64,000 nucleotides of DNA. It comes from CAVVIO01 sp963748095. GTDB taxonomy: Bacteria > Bacteroidota > Bacteroidia > Bacteroidales > UBA10428. Each line of letters starts with the position of its first letter. The first letter of the stretch is position 1. The notes beneath the pieces are model-generated. The model saw only the letters and a program-made list of their open reading frames with translations. It had not been told where the DNA came from and made no database searches. A program made the position numbers and the translations under genes. The stretch covers positions 1 through 64,000 of the forward strand of contig CAVVIO010000097.1 in NCBI GenBank assembly GCA_963748095.1, written 5' to 3'. This document shows, piece after piece, positions 44,681-53,324 of this stretch.

Positions 44681-46480
44681 ATGATAAACTGGTATTTCAA
44701 GACACAAAAAATTATTTCATCATGTTTTAAAACCCGTGAATTTCAGCCTGGTTCAGGTTTATCTTACTGGAGGGAAAAATTATTCTTAATTATTGTTTGC
44801 CCAGTTGCCTTATTGGGAACAATCGCTTATTTTACGGGACTCATAATCTCCCTGAACCAAAATGCCTGGAAAATTACCAGTTTAATAACGGTAATTTACA
44901 TGCTTATCCTGATTGTTTTCATTTTTCGAAAAATATCCCTTAAAATCAGGATATCTGTTCTATTGTTTATAATCTATCTGTTAAGTGTTTTGTTTCTGAT
45001 TTATCTCGGTCCTTATGGCGCAGGTTTTATTTGGCTACTGGCATTTTCTGTTGCATCCGCTTTTTTATTAGGTTTTAATGCAGCATTGTTAACTATTCTT
45101 ATAAACCTTCTGACAGTAATGGTAATGGGCTTCGATATTCAATTCAATCTTTTTGGAGAATCGTTACTCAGGTTATATACTTCGGATATATGGTTGTTGA
45201 GCAGCCTGAATCTTCTGATTATAAATATTCTATCGGCAGTTCCGCTTTCAATAATCTTAAACGGACTGGATAATTCAATTGAAAAAGAGAAACGTCTACA
45301 ATTTCTGCTCACCAGTGAGAAAGAGAAATTAATAATAGCAAAACAGAAAGCCGAAGAGGCGGATAATTTAAAAAGTCAGTTTTTGGCAAACATGTCACAT
45401 GAGATTCGAACTCCCATGAATGGTATTATCGGTTTTTCACAACTACTTAAAGAAAATAAAATGACCTCTTTAGAACGTAAACACTACATCGATTTAATCT
45501 GTAGCCGGGGATATCATTTATTACAAATTATCAACGACATAATTGACATCTCAAAACTGGAAGCCGGACAATTACAGATAAGAAAAGAGACTATAAATAT
45601 AAACCGGCTTTTACAGGACCTGTACTATGTTTTCCATACGCAAATGGAACAGGAAAAGCACACAGAAATAACCCTTATAATTGAAAACTATCCCGGGGAT
45701 ATCGATATAAACATTACCAGTGATTATACCAAATTGGAACAGGTACTGGTCAATCTGATAAATAATGCACTTAAATTTACTGATAAAGGGGAAGTTAAAT
45801 ACGGGTATTACCTGGATGATGAGTTTGTTACTTTTTACGTGTCCGATACGGGCATAGGGATTCCCGTTGAATTGCACCAAACTATTTTCGACCGTTTTAT
45901 GAAAATAAATAAAAGAAGGGAAAAAATTCAGGAGGGTACGGGACTTGGTTTGGCAATATCAAAAGGTATTATTAACTTGCTTAATGGTAAGATCTGGGTG
46001 AAATCGGAACCAGAAAAAGGATCGGTTTTCTTTTTTACAGTTCCGTATAAACCGGCAAATGATTTACTATACCAATCAACTAGAATAACTCGAACAAAAA
46101 TGGAAGCAAAAAACTGGGAAAATAAAACAATTCTGATTGTTGAGGATGATGAAGTAAGTAATGAATTTTTAAAAGTTTTATTATCTCCTTCAAAAGCAAG
46201 GTTGCTTTTTGCTACTGACGGAAAAACTGCCGTCGAACTATTTAAAAAATATACAACTATCAGCCTCGTTTTAATGGATGTACAATTACCAATATTAAGC
46301 GGCCAGGCTGCCATGGGAGAAATGAAAAAAATCCGGCCCGATGTACCTGTAATTGCCCAGACAGCATTTGCCATGGTTGGTGACAAGGAAAAATACCTCG
46401 ATTCCGGTTTCAGTGGTTATATCGCTAAACCTATAAATCCAAATGACCTCCTAATGCTGATCGATAAATTTTTTAGCTGA
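44681..46480 (+). CDS. Hybrid sensor histidine kinase
   Basis: A 599-residue protein. Residues 34-195 hold about six transmembrane helices (a 6- or 7-TM sensor with no periplasmic domain), then a coiled linker. HisKA with phospho-acceptor His 240 (FLANMSHEIRTPMNGIIGFS), HATPase (VNLINNALKFTDKG, DTGIGIP, EGTGLGLAIS), and a C-terminal receiver (LIVEDDEVSNEFLK, acceptor Asp in LVLMDVQLPILSGQ, and Lys in YIAKPINP). No DNA-binding output domain, so a separate phosphotransfer partner is expected. It sits between the hydrogenase and maturase genes and may sense redox or a ligand in the membrane. Confidence 0.9.
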   Translation: MINWYFKTQKIISSCFKTREFQPGSGLSYWREKLFLIIVCPVALLGTIAYFTGLIISLNQNAWKITSLITVIYMLILIVFIFRKISLKIRISVLLFIIYLLSVLFLIYLGPYGAGFIWLLAFSVASAFLLGFNAALLTILINLLTVMVMGFDIQFNLFGESLLRLYTSDIWLLSSLNLLIINILSAVPLSIILNGLDNSIEKEKRLQFLLTSEKEKLIIAKQKAEEADNLKSQFLANMSHEIRTPMNGIIGFSQLLKENKMTSLERKHYIDLICSRGYHLLQIINDIIDISKLEAGQLQIRKETININRLLQDLYYVFHTQMEQEKHTEITLIIENYPGDIDINITSDYTKLEQVLVNLINNALKFTDKGEVKYGYYLDDEFVTFYVSDTGIGIPVELHQTIFDRFMKINKRREKIQEGTGLGLAISKGIINLLNGKIWVKSEPEKGSVFFFTVPYKPANDLLYQSTRITRTKMEAKNWENKTILIVEDDEVSNEFLKVLLSPSKARLLFATDGKTAVELFKKYTTISLVLMDVQLPILSGQAAMGEMKKIRPDVPVIAQTAFAMVGDKEKYLDSGFSGYIAKPINPNDLLMLIDKFFS

Positions 46481-46597
46481 CAAACAACCTGTTGATTCTT
46501 TTTTAGCACTTTAAAAAGGTATTATATCAATATTTTAGTATACTTGCATAATAATATAGTCATTGAAAATATTACACAGAACTCTAAAATAAATCCT

Positions 46598-47494
46598 ATG
46601 ATGAACATGAGAACCTTATTACGATTATTTTCCCTGATTATTTTTGTTTTCATCCTGTCATGCAAATCGGGAACCAAAACCAAAAAAGAACAGTTAAATT
46701 ACGACAGTATTGATTTATCAAAAAAAGGTGATTATGTTTCGATCCTGGATACCGCAGGTGAAGGACTCCCCATATTTTATAATATGTACCTTTCTGTTGA
46801 AATGTCAAGCCTTTTTCAGGCAGCAGGTACTGTTTTCGAACCAGATTTATTGAATCCGACCGAAAAAGTTTCTGAATATCTCACTAGTTCAAAACAAGCA
46901 ATCAACCTGGGAATATATGCAGTAGATCTTAGTTATTCCCGTGTACTCAATCAGGTGGAAATTGCCGGTCAGTATTTTAATGCCATGGAAAAACTTTCTC
47001 AGGAACTTGGTATTCCCAGTGAATTTTTTCGCAATTCGGCCAAACGTTTTGACCGGAATATATCGGATAAAGATTCTCTGATTCAAATTGCCAATGAAGT
47101 ATATGTCGCCACCGATAATTATTTAAAGGAGAATGAAAGAGGCGATGCAGCTGTTCTTATCATTATGGGTGGATGGACTGAAGCTATTCATATCGCCTGT
47201 AACGTAGCAATCGAAAGCGAAAATATAGATATCCTGGAGCGGTTAGCTGAACAGAAATTTTCGCTTCAGAATCTGATTACCATATTAACCCCGCATAAAA
47301 ATGATGAAGTGGTTGCCGCATACCTGGCTAAACTGGAGAAACTACAAGCAAAATTCAATCGGTTTGTCGTAGATGTCAGTCCTGAATTCGACCCAACTTC
47401 CGATCAGGGGAAATCGAAGATTAACGAATACATAATGGAAGTAAAGGCTATTGACGAGACTGTAAATTCCATAAGAAACGATATGGTCAGTTAA
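46598..47494 (+). CDS. Hypothetical lipoprotein
   Basis: I use ATG 46598 (MMNMRTLLRLFSLIIFVFIL), giving a lipobox with Cys 23 (ILSCKSG). The TTG at 46544 would add 18 unconvincing residues. The mature protein is mostly alpha-helical (EKVSEYLTSSKQAINLGIYA, LAKLEKLQAKFNRFVVDVSP) with no enzyme motif that I recognise. It follows the hybrid kinase by 117 bases on the same strand, so it could be its periplasmic partner; this is inference. Confidence 0.7.
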   Translation: MMNMRTLLRLFSLIIFVFILSCKSGTKTKKEQLNYDSIDLSKKGDYVSILDTAGEGLPIFYNMYLSVEMSSLFQAAGTVFEPDLLNPTEKVSEYLTSSKQAINLGIYAVDLSYSRVLNQVEIAGQYFNAMEKLSQELGIPSEFFRNSAKRFDRNISDKDSLIQIANEVYVATDNYLKENERGDAAVLIIMGGWTEAIHIACNVAIESENIDILERLAEQKFSLQNLITILTPHKNDEVVAAYLAKLEKLQAKFNRFVVDVSPEFDPTSDQGKSKINEYIMEVKAIDETVNSIRNDMVS

Positions 47495-47571
47495 TTTTGC
47501 CTTTTTGAGTTTCATAAAAAGGGTTAAGTTTAGTTGAATTATCTTCACCCTTGTTCTTTTTATGATATACA

Positions 47572-48348
47572 ATGCAAATAACTGTATTAAATGACAATCA
47601 TGCAGGATTTGAATGCGCCGCAGAACATGGCTTATCTTACCTGATAGATGATGAATTTACCATCTTGTTCGATGCGGGCCCTTCGGATATTATACTCCGG
47701 AATTCAAAAAAACTCGGAATTGATCTGCTAACAGTTAAACACATCGTGTTAAGTCATGGGCACTGGGATCACGGTAACGGACTTAAATATCTCAGCAATA
47801 CAGATCTTATTTGTCATCCAGGGTGCTTTATAAAAAGATACCGAAAGAAAAACCAGTCGTATATCGGTCTTAACATGTCGTTCGAGGATATTAAAAGAAA
47901 TTTTAATTTAAAAACCACCAAAACCCCTTATTCAATAACTGACAGGATTACTTTCCTGGGAGAAATTCCCCGTAAAAATAAATTCGAATCCATTTTCACT
48001 TCTTATGTAGATGAAAGCGGAAATGATGATTTTACTATGGATGATTCAGGTCTGGCTATAATGACAGGGAATGGATTGGTCATCATTTCGGGATGCGCCC
48101 ATTCCGGCATTTGCAACATGATTGAACACGCTAAAAGCGTAACCGGCATCTCCCGTATTCATGCCGTCATGGGAGGTTTCCATCTAAGAAAAATAAACCA
48201 GCAGTTATATGAAACCATTGATTATTTAAAAAAACAGGACATCGACCTGTTAATGCCGTCCCATTGCACATCGATTCCTGTAATTGCGGAATTCTACAAT
48301 CATTTTTCATGTATTCCGGTTACTACAGGCAGCATTTATCAATTCTGA
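47572..48348 (+). CDS. MBL-fold metallo-hydrolase (COG1237-like)
   Basis: A 258-residue cytoplasmic protein. The metal motif is LSHGHWDHGNGL (HxHxDH form), with further ligands in ISGCAHSGICN and PSHCTS. N-terminal ITVLNDNHAGFECAAEHGLS and LFDAGPSDIILRNSKKLGID are typical of the COG1237 group, which includes a methanopterin-type dihydropterin synthase. The native reaction here is unknown. It sits next to the TM1266-type regulator and HydG, with a 256-base gap. Confidence 0.82.
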   Translation: MQITVLNDNHAGFECAAEHGLSYLIDDEFTILFDAGPSDIILRNSKKLGIDLLTVKHIVLSHGHWDHGNGLKYLSNTDLICHPGCFIKRYRKKNQSYIGLNMSFEDIKRNFNLKTTKTPYSITDRITFLGEIPRKNKFESIFTSYVDESGNDDFTMDDSGLAIMTGNGLVIISGCAHSGICNMIEHAKSVTGISRIHAVMGGFHLRKINQQLYETIDYLKKQDIDLLMPSHCTSIPVIAEFYNHFSCIPVTTGSIYQF

Positions 48349-48510
48349 TCAACTATCACTAAAAACATTTATCTGTTACTGTCATTCTCATAAACAGGTA
48401 TTTCGTTTTTATCAGAAAGTACATTCAATAAGATTGTTATTTGAATAACTAAGACTCCGTATAAATAACGATTTCATTGTATATAACAGACTATTAGGAG
48501 ATTGAATACC

Positions 48511-48540
48511 GATGTTTTTACCTATTTTTGCACCGTATAT
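48511..48540 (+). promoter_or_regulatory. Promoter of the TM1266-hydG unit
   Basis: ATTG at 48511-48514, an 18-base spacer and perfect TATTTTTG at 48533-48540, followed by CAC. The same TATTTTTGCAC word is the -7 region of the aspA promoter on the other strand. The gap from 48349 to 48604 shows no other feature. Confidence 0.55.
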
Positions 48541-48604
48541 CTGAGATACGGATTTATCTGTTTCGAAGATGATAAAAAACGGTCCGATCCAAAAGAAAGA
48601 TCCA

Positions 48605-48853
48605 ATGGAAAAGAGAATAGGCGCTGCAATAATTCTGGTCGAAAGTAAGGAGAATATCCAACTTATAAATACCATCCTGAGCAATCATTCAGCTATCATT
48701 CTTGGACGTCAGGGAATACCTGTAAGGGAAAGGAATATCAGTGTTATTTCTTTGGTACTGGAAGGTACTACAGATGAACTAAGTTCCCTCACCGGCCAGT
48801 TAGGAAAGATTGAAGGCATTACCGTAAAATCGGTACTGGCAAAGCAATCCTGA
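48605..48853 (+). CDS. TM1266-type [FeFe] hydrogenase system regulator
   Basis: An 82-residue protein from ATG 48605 (MEKRIGAAIILVESKENIQL); an in-frame ATG 48569 would add 12 residues. It has the ferredoxin-like beta-alpha-beta fold of the TM1266 family: NTILSNHSAIILGRQGIPVR, RNISVISLVLEGTTDELSSL, and LGKIEGITVKSVLAK. This family is found with hydE/F/G and is thought to be an ACT/NikR-like regulator or small-molecule sensor. It is 64 bases before hydG and probably co-transcribed with it. Confidence 0.82.
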   Translation: MEKRIGAAIILVESKENIQLINTILSNHSAIILGRQGIPVRERNISVISLVLEGTTDELSSLTGQLGKIEGITVKSVLAKQS

Positions 48854-48917
48854 TCATCATCCCCATTTATCGAAACCGCATCTGACCCTGAATTTAAAAT
48901 TTATTAATTATTTTAGT

Positions 48918-50345
48918 ATGAAGTTCAAACCGGAAAGATATCGCATGAAAGATGAACGGATGGAACCGTTTATCGATGAAGGGGAAATATGGGATTTTAT
49001 TAATTCTGCAGGAAACGATAAAACCCGTGTAAAAGAAATTATCGCAAAATCACTCGACAAGAACAGGTTGAGCCTTGCCGAAGTTGCATGCTTAATAAAA
49101 GCCGACGATCCCGAGCTAATTGAAGAAATAAAAGAAGGGGCACGTCAGTTAAAAGAGAAGGTTTATGGCAACAGAATCGTGCTTTTTGCCCCCTTGTATG
49201 TGGGAAATAAATGCATCAATAATTGTCAGTACTGTGGCTTCCGGTCAAGTAACAAATCAACCATAAGAAAAACACTTGAAAAACGGGAGTTGATACAGGA
49301 AGTGGAAGCGCTGGAGGACAACGGACAAAAACGATTAATACTTGTTTTTGGTGAACATCCCGATTATAATCCCGAATATATTGCCGATTGTGTTCGCACA
49401 GTTTATGCTGTTAAAAAGGCAAACGGCGAGATTCGCAGGGTCAACATTAATGCGGCTCCGCTAACCATCGACGGATTCCGGAAAGTGAAAGAAGCAGGTA
49501 TTGGCACTTACCAGATTTTCCAGGAAACCTATCATCCCGATGCCTATAAACTGTTTCATCCGGGAGGTAAAAAAAGTGATTACAACTACCGGCTTACCTC
49601 ACTCGACCGGGCTCAGGAAGCCGGTCTCGACGACGTGGGCATCGGCGCCCTGTTTGGATTATACGACTGGCGTTTCGAGGTTATGGCACTGGTTCGGCAT
49701 GCCAATCATTTGGAAGCGTGCTACAATGTGGGGCCTCATACCATTTCCTTTCCCCGGCTTAAGGACGCCTCCACTGTCAATGTCGACCTGAAATACAATG
49801 TGAGTGATTACGATTTCTCAAGGTTAGTAGCTATTTTAAGACTGGCAGTACCTTATACCGGACTAATTCTCACAGCCCGTGAACCGGCCAGTTTACGAAA
49901 AGAGATCATGCGTTTTGGTATTTCTCAGATCGATGGCGGAACAAAAATTGAAATCGGTTCCTATGCAACTGAAAAAGCTGAATTACAAAACCTGGATAAA
50001 GAACAGTTTAAAATTAATGACGACCGTTCATTAAATGAAATAATTGATGAATTGCTGGATGAAGATTATCTTCCTTCGTTTTGTACGGCTTGTTACCGGC
50101 TGGGACGTACCGGCGAACATTTTATGGAATTTTCAGTGCCTGGCTTTATCAAACGTTTTTGTTCGCCCAATGCCATGCTAACACTATCTGAATACCTGGT
50201 TGACTACGCATCGGAAAAAACAGCGGCAAAAGGCTGGGAAATAATTGAAAAAAACCTTGCTTCGCTAAACGGCCATCAAAGTGTTCCGGAAATCCGTAAC
50301 AGGATAGAACGTATTAAAAAAGGGGAAAGAGATCTGTATTTTTGA
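48918..50345 (+). CDS. hydG: [FeFe] hydrogenase maturase HydG
   Basis: A 475-residue radical SAM enzyme that makes CO and CN from tyrosine and builds an Fe(CO)2CN synthon. The SAM cluster is Cys 99, Cys 103 and Cys 106 (CINNCQYCGF). The C-terminal auxiliary cluster that separates HydG from ThiH is present: FCTACYRLGRTGEHF and RFCSPNAMLTL. Full family length. No [FeFe] hydrogenase gene is in the window, so its target must be elsewhere. A stem at 50321-50361 overlaps its 3' end. Confidence 0.93.
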   Translation: MKFKPERYRMKDERMEPFIDEGEIWDFINSAGNDKTRVKEIIAKSLDKNRLSLAEVACLIKADDPELIEEIKEGARQLKEKVYGNRIVLFAPLYVGNKCINNCQYCGFRSSNKSTIRKTLEKRELIQEVEALEDNGQKRLILVFGEHPDYNPEYIADCVRTVYAVKKANGEIRRVNINAAPLTIDGFRKVKEAGIGTYQIFQETYHPDAYKLFHPGGKKSDYNYRLTSLDRAQEAGLDDVGIGALFGLYDWRFEVMALVRHANHLEACYNVGPHTISFPRLKDASTVNVDLKYNVSDYDFSRLVAILRLAVPYTGLILTAREPASLRKEIMRFGISQIDGGTKIEIGSYATEKAELQNLDKEQFKINDDRSLNEIIDELLDEDYLPSFCTACYRLGRTGEHFMEFSVPGFIKRFCSPNAMLTLSEYLVDYASEKTAAKGWEIIEKNLASLNGHQSVPEIRNRIERIKKGERDLYF

Positions 50346-50361
50346 TCTGTACCTTTCCCCT
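50321..50361 (+). terminator. Hairpin at the end of hydG
   Basis: Arms AGGGGAAAG (50321-50329) and CTTTCCCCT (50353-50361), perfect nine pairs, with a second inner pairing (GATCTG region). The left arm lies inside the last hydG codons. Downstream GATTTTATC is only weakly T-rich. Confidence 0.5.
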
Positions 50362-50423
50362 GATTTTATCTAATGGAGTTTTAGGTTCCTGTAAAGTTTT
50401 TGATTTTTTATTTATACCGAAAG

Positions 50424-50708
50424 TCAATTCTTAACTATTTCTACGCCTTTCCAGAATGCAACCCGGTTTTTGATATTACTTGCTTCTTTGCTTGGTTCCG
50501 GGTAATACCAGACTGCATCCGGATTTTCTTTGCCTTCTACCTCCAATGTATAATACGATGCTTCTCCTTTCCAGGGACAAGTCGTATGTGAATTGCTTTC
50601 CTTTAGGAATTCTTTTTTAACTGAACTTTCAGGAAAGTAATTATTGTTTTCTACAACCACAATATCATCACTTTCCGCGATTACTTTTCCATTCCAAATT
50701 GCTTTCAT
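50424..50708 (-). CDS. DUF427 domain protein
   Basis: A 94-residue protein of the DUF427 family: MKAIWNGKVIAESDDIVVVE, NNYFPESSVKKEFL, SNSHTTCPWKGEASYYTLEV and AVWYYPEPSKEASNIKNRVA are all hallmark segments. Cytoplasmic, small beta fold, function unknown. It lies between hydG and hydE but on the strand of hydE, 279 bases downstream of it; I see no hydrogenase link. Confidence 0.9.
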   Translation of the reverse strand: MKAIWNGKVIAESDDIVVVENNNYFPESSVKKEFLKESNSHTTCPWKGEASYYTLEVEGKENPDAVWYYPEPSKEASNIKNRVAFWKGVEIVKN

Positions 50709-50987
50709 AGCTGTAAGATTTTAATGATCACTATTTATTTTTTTCTGTGATGACAATTTAAATTCATGTCAATACTACATTTGATATACTAACCATTAAT
50801 GCCCCTGAAAGTTTATGATTGTCCTGAAAAAAAATATGCTAATCCATAAAAGCAATTGTTATAACAGTTATAAAGGATTAGACAAATAACAATGTAAGAA
50901 GCTAATATACTTCCGGTTCCAAACTCCTCAACCCAACTGCTGTCAGAGTCTGCAACCTCAGACCAGGGATTTATTTCCGTTTATAAA

Positions 50988-52073
50988 TCAGGTATTTCTT
51001 TCTTTGTAGTGTTTTGAGTCTCCCCATTCACCAAATGCAATTTCGTTCTGACTCAATGCTATTCTGGCTTCCAGACAAGAAGTACAATCATCGGCATTTT
51101 CATCTGTACAGGGTTTATTTTCATACAGCTTGTAATCATCCCGGTAATGTCCCGGGGTAATATTTGGCATTATCACATTGGCTCCTATCTTAATAGCTTT
51201 TTCCCTGCCTATTTTGTCGATAGATTGTAAAGCGGTGGCAGCGGCAATATTTATGTCCTTCATCATTATCCGCAGAATAGCAATCATTTTCAAAGTAAGC
51301 TGAAAACGTTCTTCTTTTGGCAGGAGCATTTCCCTGAATTTATACAACGGTGTATTGGTATGTTCGATATAAGGCCCCATTCCAACCATATCGATATTAA
51401 ATTCCTTCATAAATAATAAATCACCAGCCATATCCTCAAGAGTTTGAAAAGGCAGTCCTATCATAACACCGGTACCAGTCTGGTAACCTGTTCGCTGCAG
51501 GGTCCTGAGGGCCTCCAGTCGTTTCTCAAAACGATGGGATTCGTCATCCGGGTGAATCTTTTTATAAAGTTCGGGATTGGAAGACTCTATTCGTAACAGG
51601 TAACGGTGAGCCCCGCTGTTGAACCACTGCCGGTATGTTTCCTCGCTTTGTTCACCAACCGAAAGTGTCACCCTGAGTTTTCCATCAGAAAGATCACGAA
51701 TTTTTTTGAGTAAATCATCTATTCTGCGTGTAAAAGCCGGGCTTTCGAGTTCCCCTGACTGTAATACCAGTGAACCGTACTTATTTTCAAACGCGAACCT
51801 GGCAGCATCGAGAATTTCCTTATCGCTCAGGTTATATCGTTTTGTCAATTCATTATCTTTCCGGATACCACAATAGAAACAATTTTTCGCACAAATATTG
51901 GAGAATTCGATCAGTCCGCGAAAATAGACTTTGTTTTCCACATATTTTTCCTTAACAGCAGCCGACCTTGTAAATAAAGCAGTTTTATCATCACCTTCTG
52001 CCTTTAGTAATTCAACAATATCCCCTTTCGTGAACGTTTCTTTATTCAAAATATGTTCAATCCGTTGCCGCAT
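50988..52073 (-). CDS. hydE: [FeFe] hydrogenase maturase HydE
   Basis: A 361-residue radical SAM protein. SAM cluster Cys 61, Cys 65 and Cys 68 (CAKNCFYCGI). Other family segments: LVLQSGELESPAFTRRIDDL, RVTLSVGEQSEETYRQWFNS, YLLRIESSNPELYKKIHPDD, GVMIGLPFQTLEDMAGDLLF and GANVIMPNITPGHYRDDYKL. HydE acts on the HydG-derived Fe synthon during assembly of the 2Fe subcluster. Last gene of a minus-strand operon aspA-hydF-hydE, 21 bases after hydF. Confidence 0.93.
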   Translation of the reverse strand: MRQRIEHILNKETFTKGDIVELLKAEGDDKTALFTRSAAVKEKYVENKVYFRGLIEFSNICAKNCFYCGIRKDNELTKRYNLSDKEILDAARFAFENKYGSLVLQSGELESPAFTRRIDDLLKKIRDLSDGKLRVTLSVGEQSEETYRQWFNSGAHRYLLRIESSNPELYKKIHPDDESHRFEKRLEALRTLQRTGYQTGTGVMIGLPFQTLEDMAGDLLFMKEFNIDMVGMGPYIEHTNTPLYKFREMLLPKEERFQLTLKMIAILRIMMKDINIAAATALQSIDKIGREKAIKIGANVIMPNITPGHYRDDYKLYENKPCTDENADDCTSCLEARIALSQNEIAFGEWGDSKHYKERNT

Positions 52074-52094
52074 TCTTTCCCATTTAATTTGTTA

Positions 52095-53324
52095 TTACAG
52101 GTAGTCTGTATTCGACTGGTTCATTTTCACAAACGGAGCCACTGCCCGGTTAAATATACCATGAATATACGCTATTGCCATGCCATAATTGGTAACCGGA
52201 ATATTTTTATTTACAGCCGGCTTTAGCCGGTTTATCAATTGTTTGTGTGTTATCATGCAACCTCCGCACTGAATAACAAGCGCATAATCTTCTATTGCCC
52301 GGGGAAGGTTATCCAGCCCTGCCACCACATCGTAATCCAGTTTTTTGCCGGTGAAATTACTGATCCACCTGGGAATCTTCACCCGTCCTATATCGTCGCA
52401 TGAGACGTGATGACTGCACGATTCCAGCAGTAATAAACGGTCTCCGTCTTCAAGTTCCGATATTTTGGGTGTTCCTTCCAGGTAATGGTCGAAATCCCCT
52501 TTATGCCTTGCCAGCATAATACTGAAACTGGTAAGGGGGATGTCTTTAGGGACTGAAGCATCTGCCTTTAAGAATACCTGGCTGTCAGTTATTGCCAGTT
52601 TGGGCCGGATACCTGTATTCTTAAGGAAAGTATCTACCTCGCGTTCTTTTAACACGATAGCTACGCAGTCGTTATCAAGAATATCGCGTATGGCCTGCAC
52701 CTGAGGTAATATCATGCGACCTTCAGGCGCTTCAATATCGATAGGTGTTATCAGCAAGACAATGTCTCCATAGGAAAGCAAATCACCAAGTAATGAAGGT
52801 TTTTTATAAGCTGTATCCGGAATTTTACTTTTTATCAGATCAACCAGTTGTTCCAGCCCGGAAGGAAAACCGGCGGAAAAATCAAAAACCGGAACTTTCC
52901 ATTTTTTATTGAGCTTATCTGCAATAACGGAATTCAATGACTGCAGGTCCGATTTATTATGTAAAATGAAATAAGGTATCTCATATTCATTGAACCGGTT
53001 CACCAGTTCTTCCTCATAATCACCGAACGTATTCGAGGTAATAACCAGCAAGGCCATATCAATGGTTCTCAGGGTATCCATAGTTTTCTTCATACGCAGG
53101 CTGCCCAGGTCTCCCTCATCATCAATACCTGCTGTGTCGACAAGTACAACTGGGCCAATCCCTGGAATTTCCATCGATTTTTTAACCGGATCGGTAGTTG
53201 TTCCGGGATGATCGGAAACAATTGCAATTTCCTGTTGTGTCAGCACATTGATCAGCGAACTTTTGCCATTATTCCTTCTACCAAAAATCCCGATATGTGG
53301 TTTATTCTCTCTTCCTTTACTCAT
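52095..53324 (-). CDS. hydF: [FeFe] hydrogenase maturation GTPase HydF
   Basis: A 409-residue protein. GTPase domain with G1 (GRRNNGKSSLIN, residues 15-26), G2 region (DHPGTTTDPVKK), G3 (VLVDTAGIDD) and G4 (LHNKSD). The dimerisation part follows, and the C-terminal cluster domain has SCSHHVSCDDIG and IQCGGCMITHKQL, the ligands of the [4Fe-4S] cluster that holds the 2Fe precursor. It is the scaffold that transfers the 2Fe unit to HydA. Its start overlaps the aspA stop by eight bases. Confidence 0.93.
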   Translation of the reverse strand: MSKGRENKPHIGIFGRRNNGKSSLINVLTQQEIAIVSDHPGTTTDPVKKSMEIPGIGPVVLVDTAGIDDEGDLGSLRMKKTMDTLRTIDMALLVITSNTFGDYEEELVNRFNEYEIPYFILHNKSDLQSLNSVIADKLNKKWKVPVFDFSAGFPSGLEQLVDLIKSKIPDTAYKKPSLLGDLLSYGDIVLLITPIDIEAPEGRMILPQVQAIRDILDNDCVAIVLKEREVDTFLKNTGIRPKLAITDSQVFLKADASVPKDIPLTSFSIMLARHKGDFDHYLEGTPKISELEDGDRLLLLESCSHHVSCDDIGRVKIPRWISNFTGKKLDYDVVAGLDNLPRAIEDYALVIQCGGCMITHKQLINRLKPAVNKNIPVTNYGMAIAYIHGIFNRAVAPFVKMNQSNTDYL

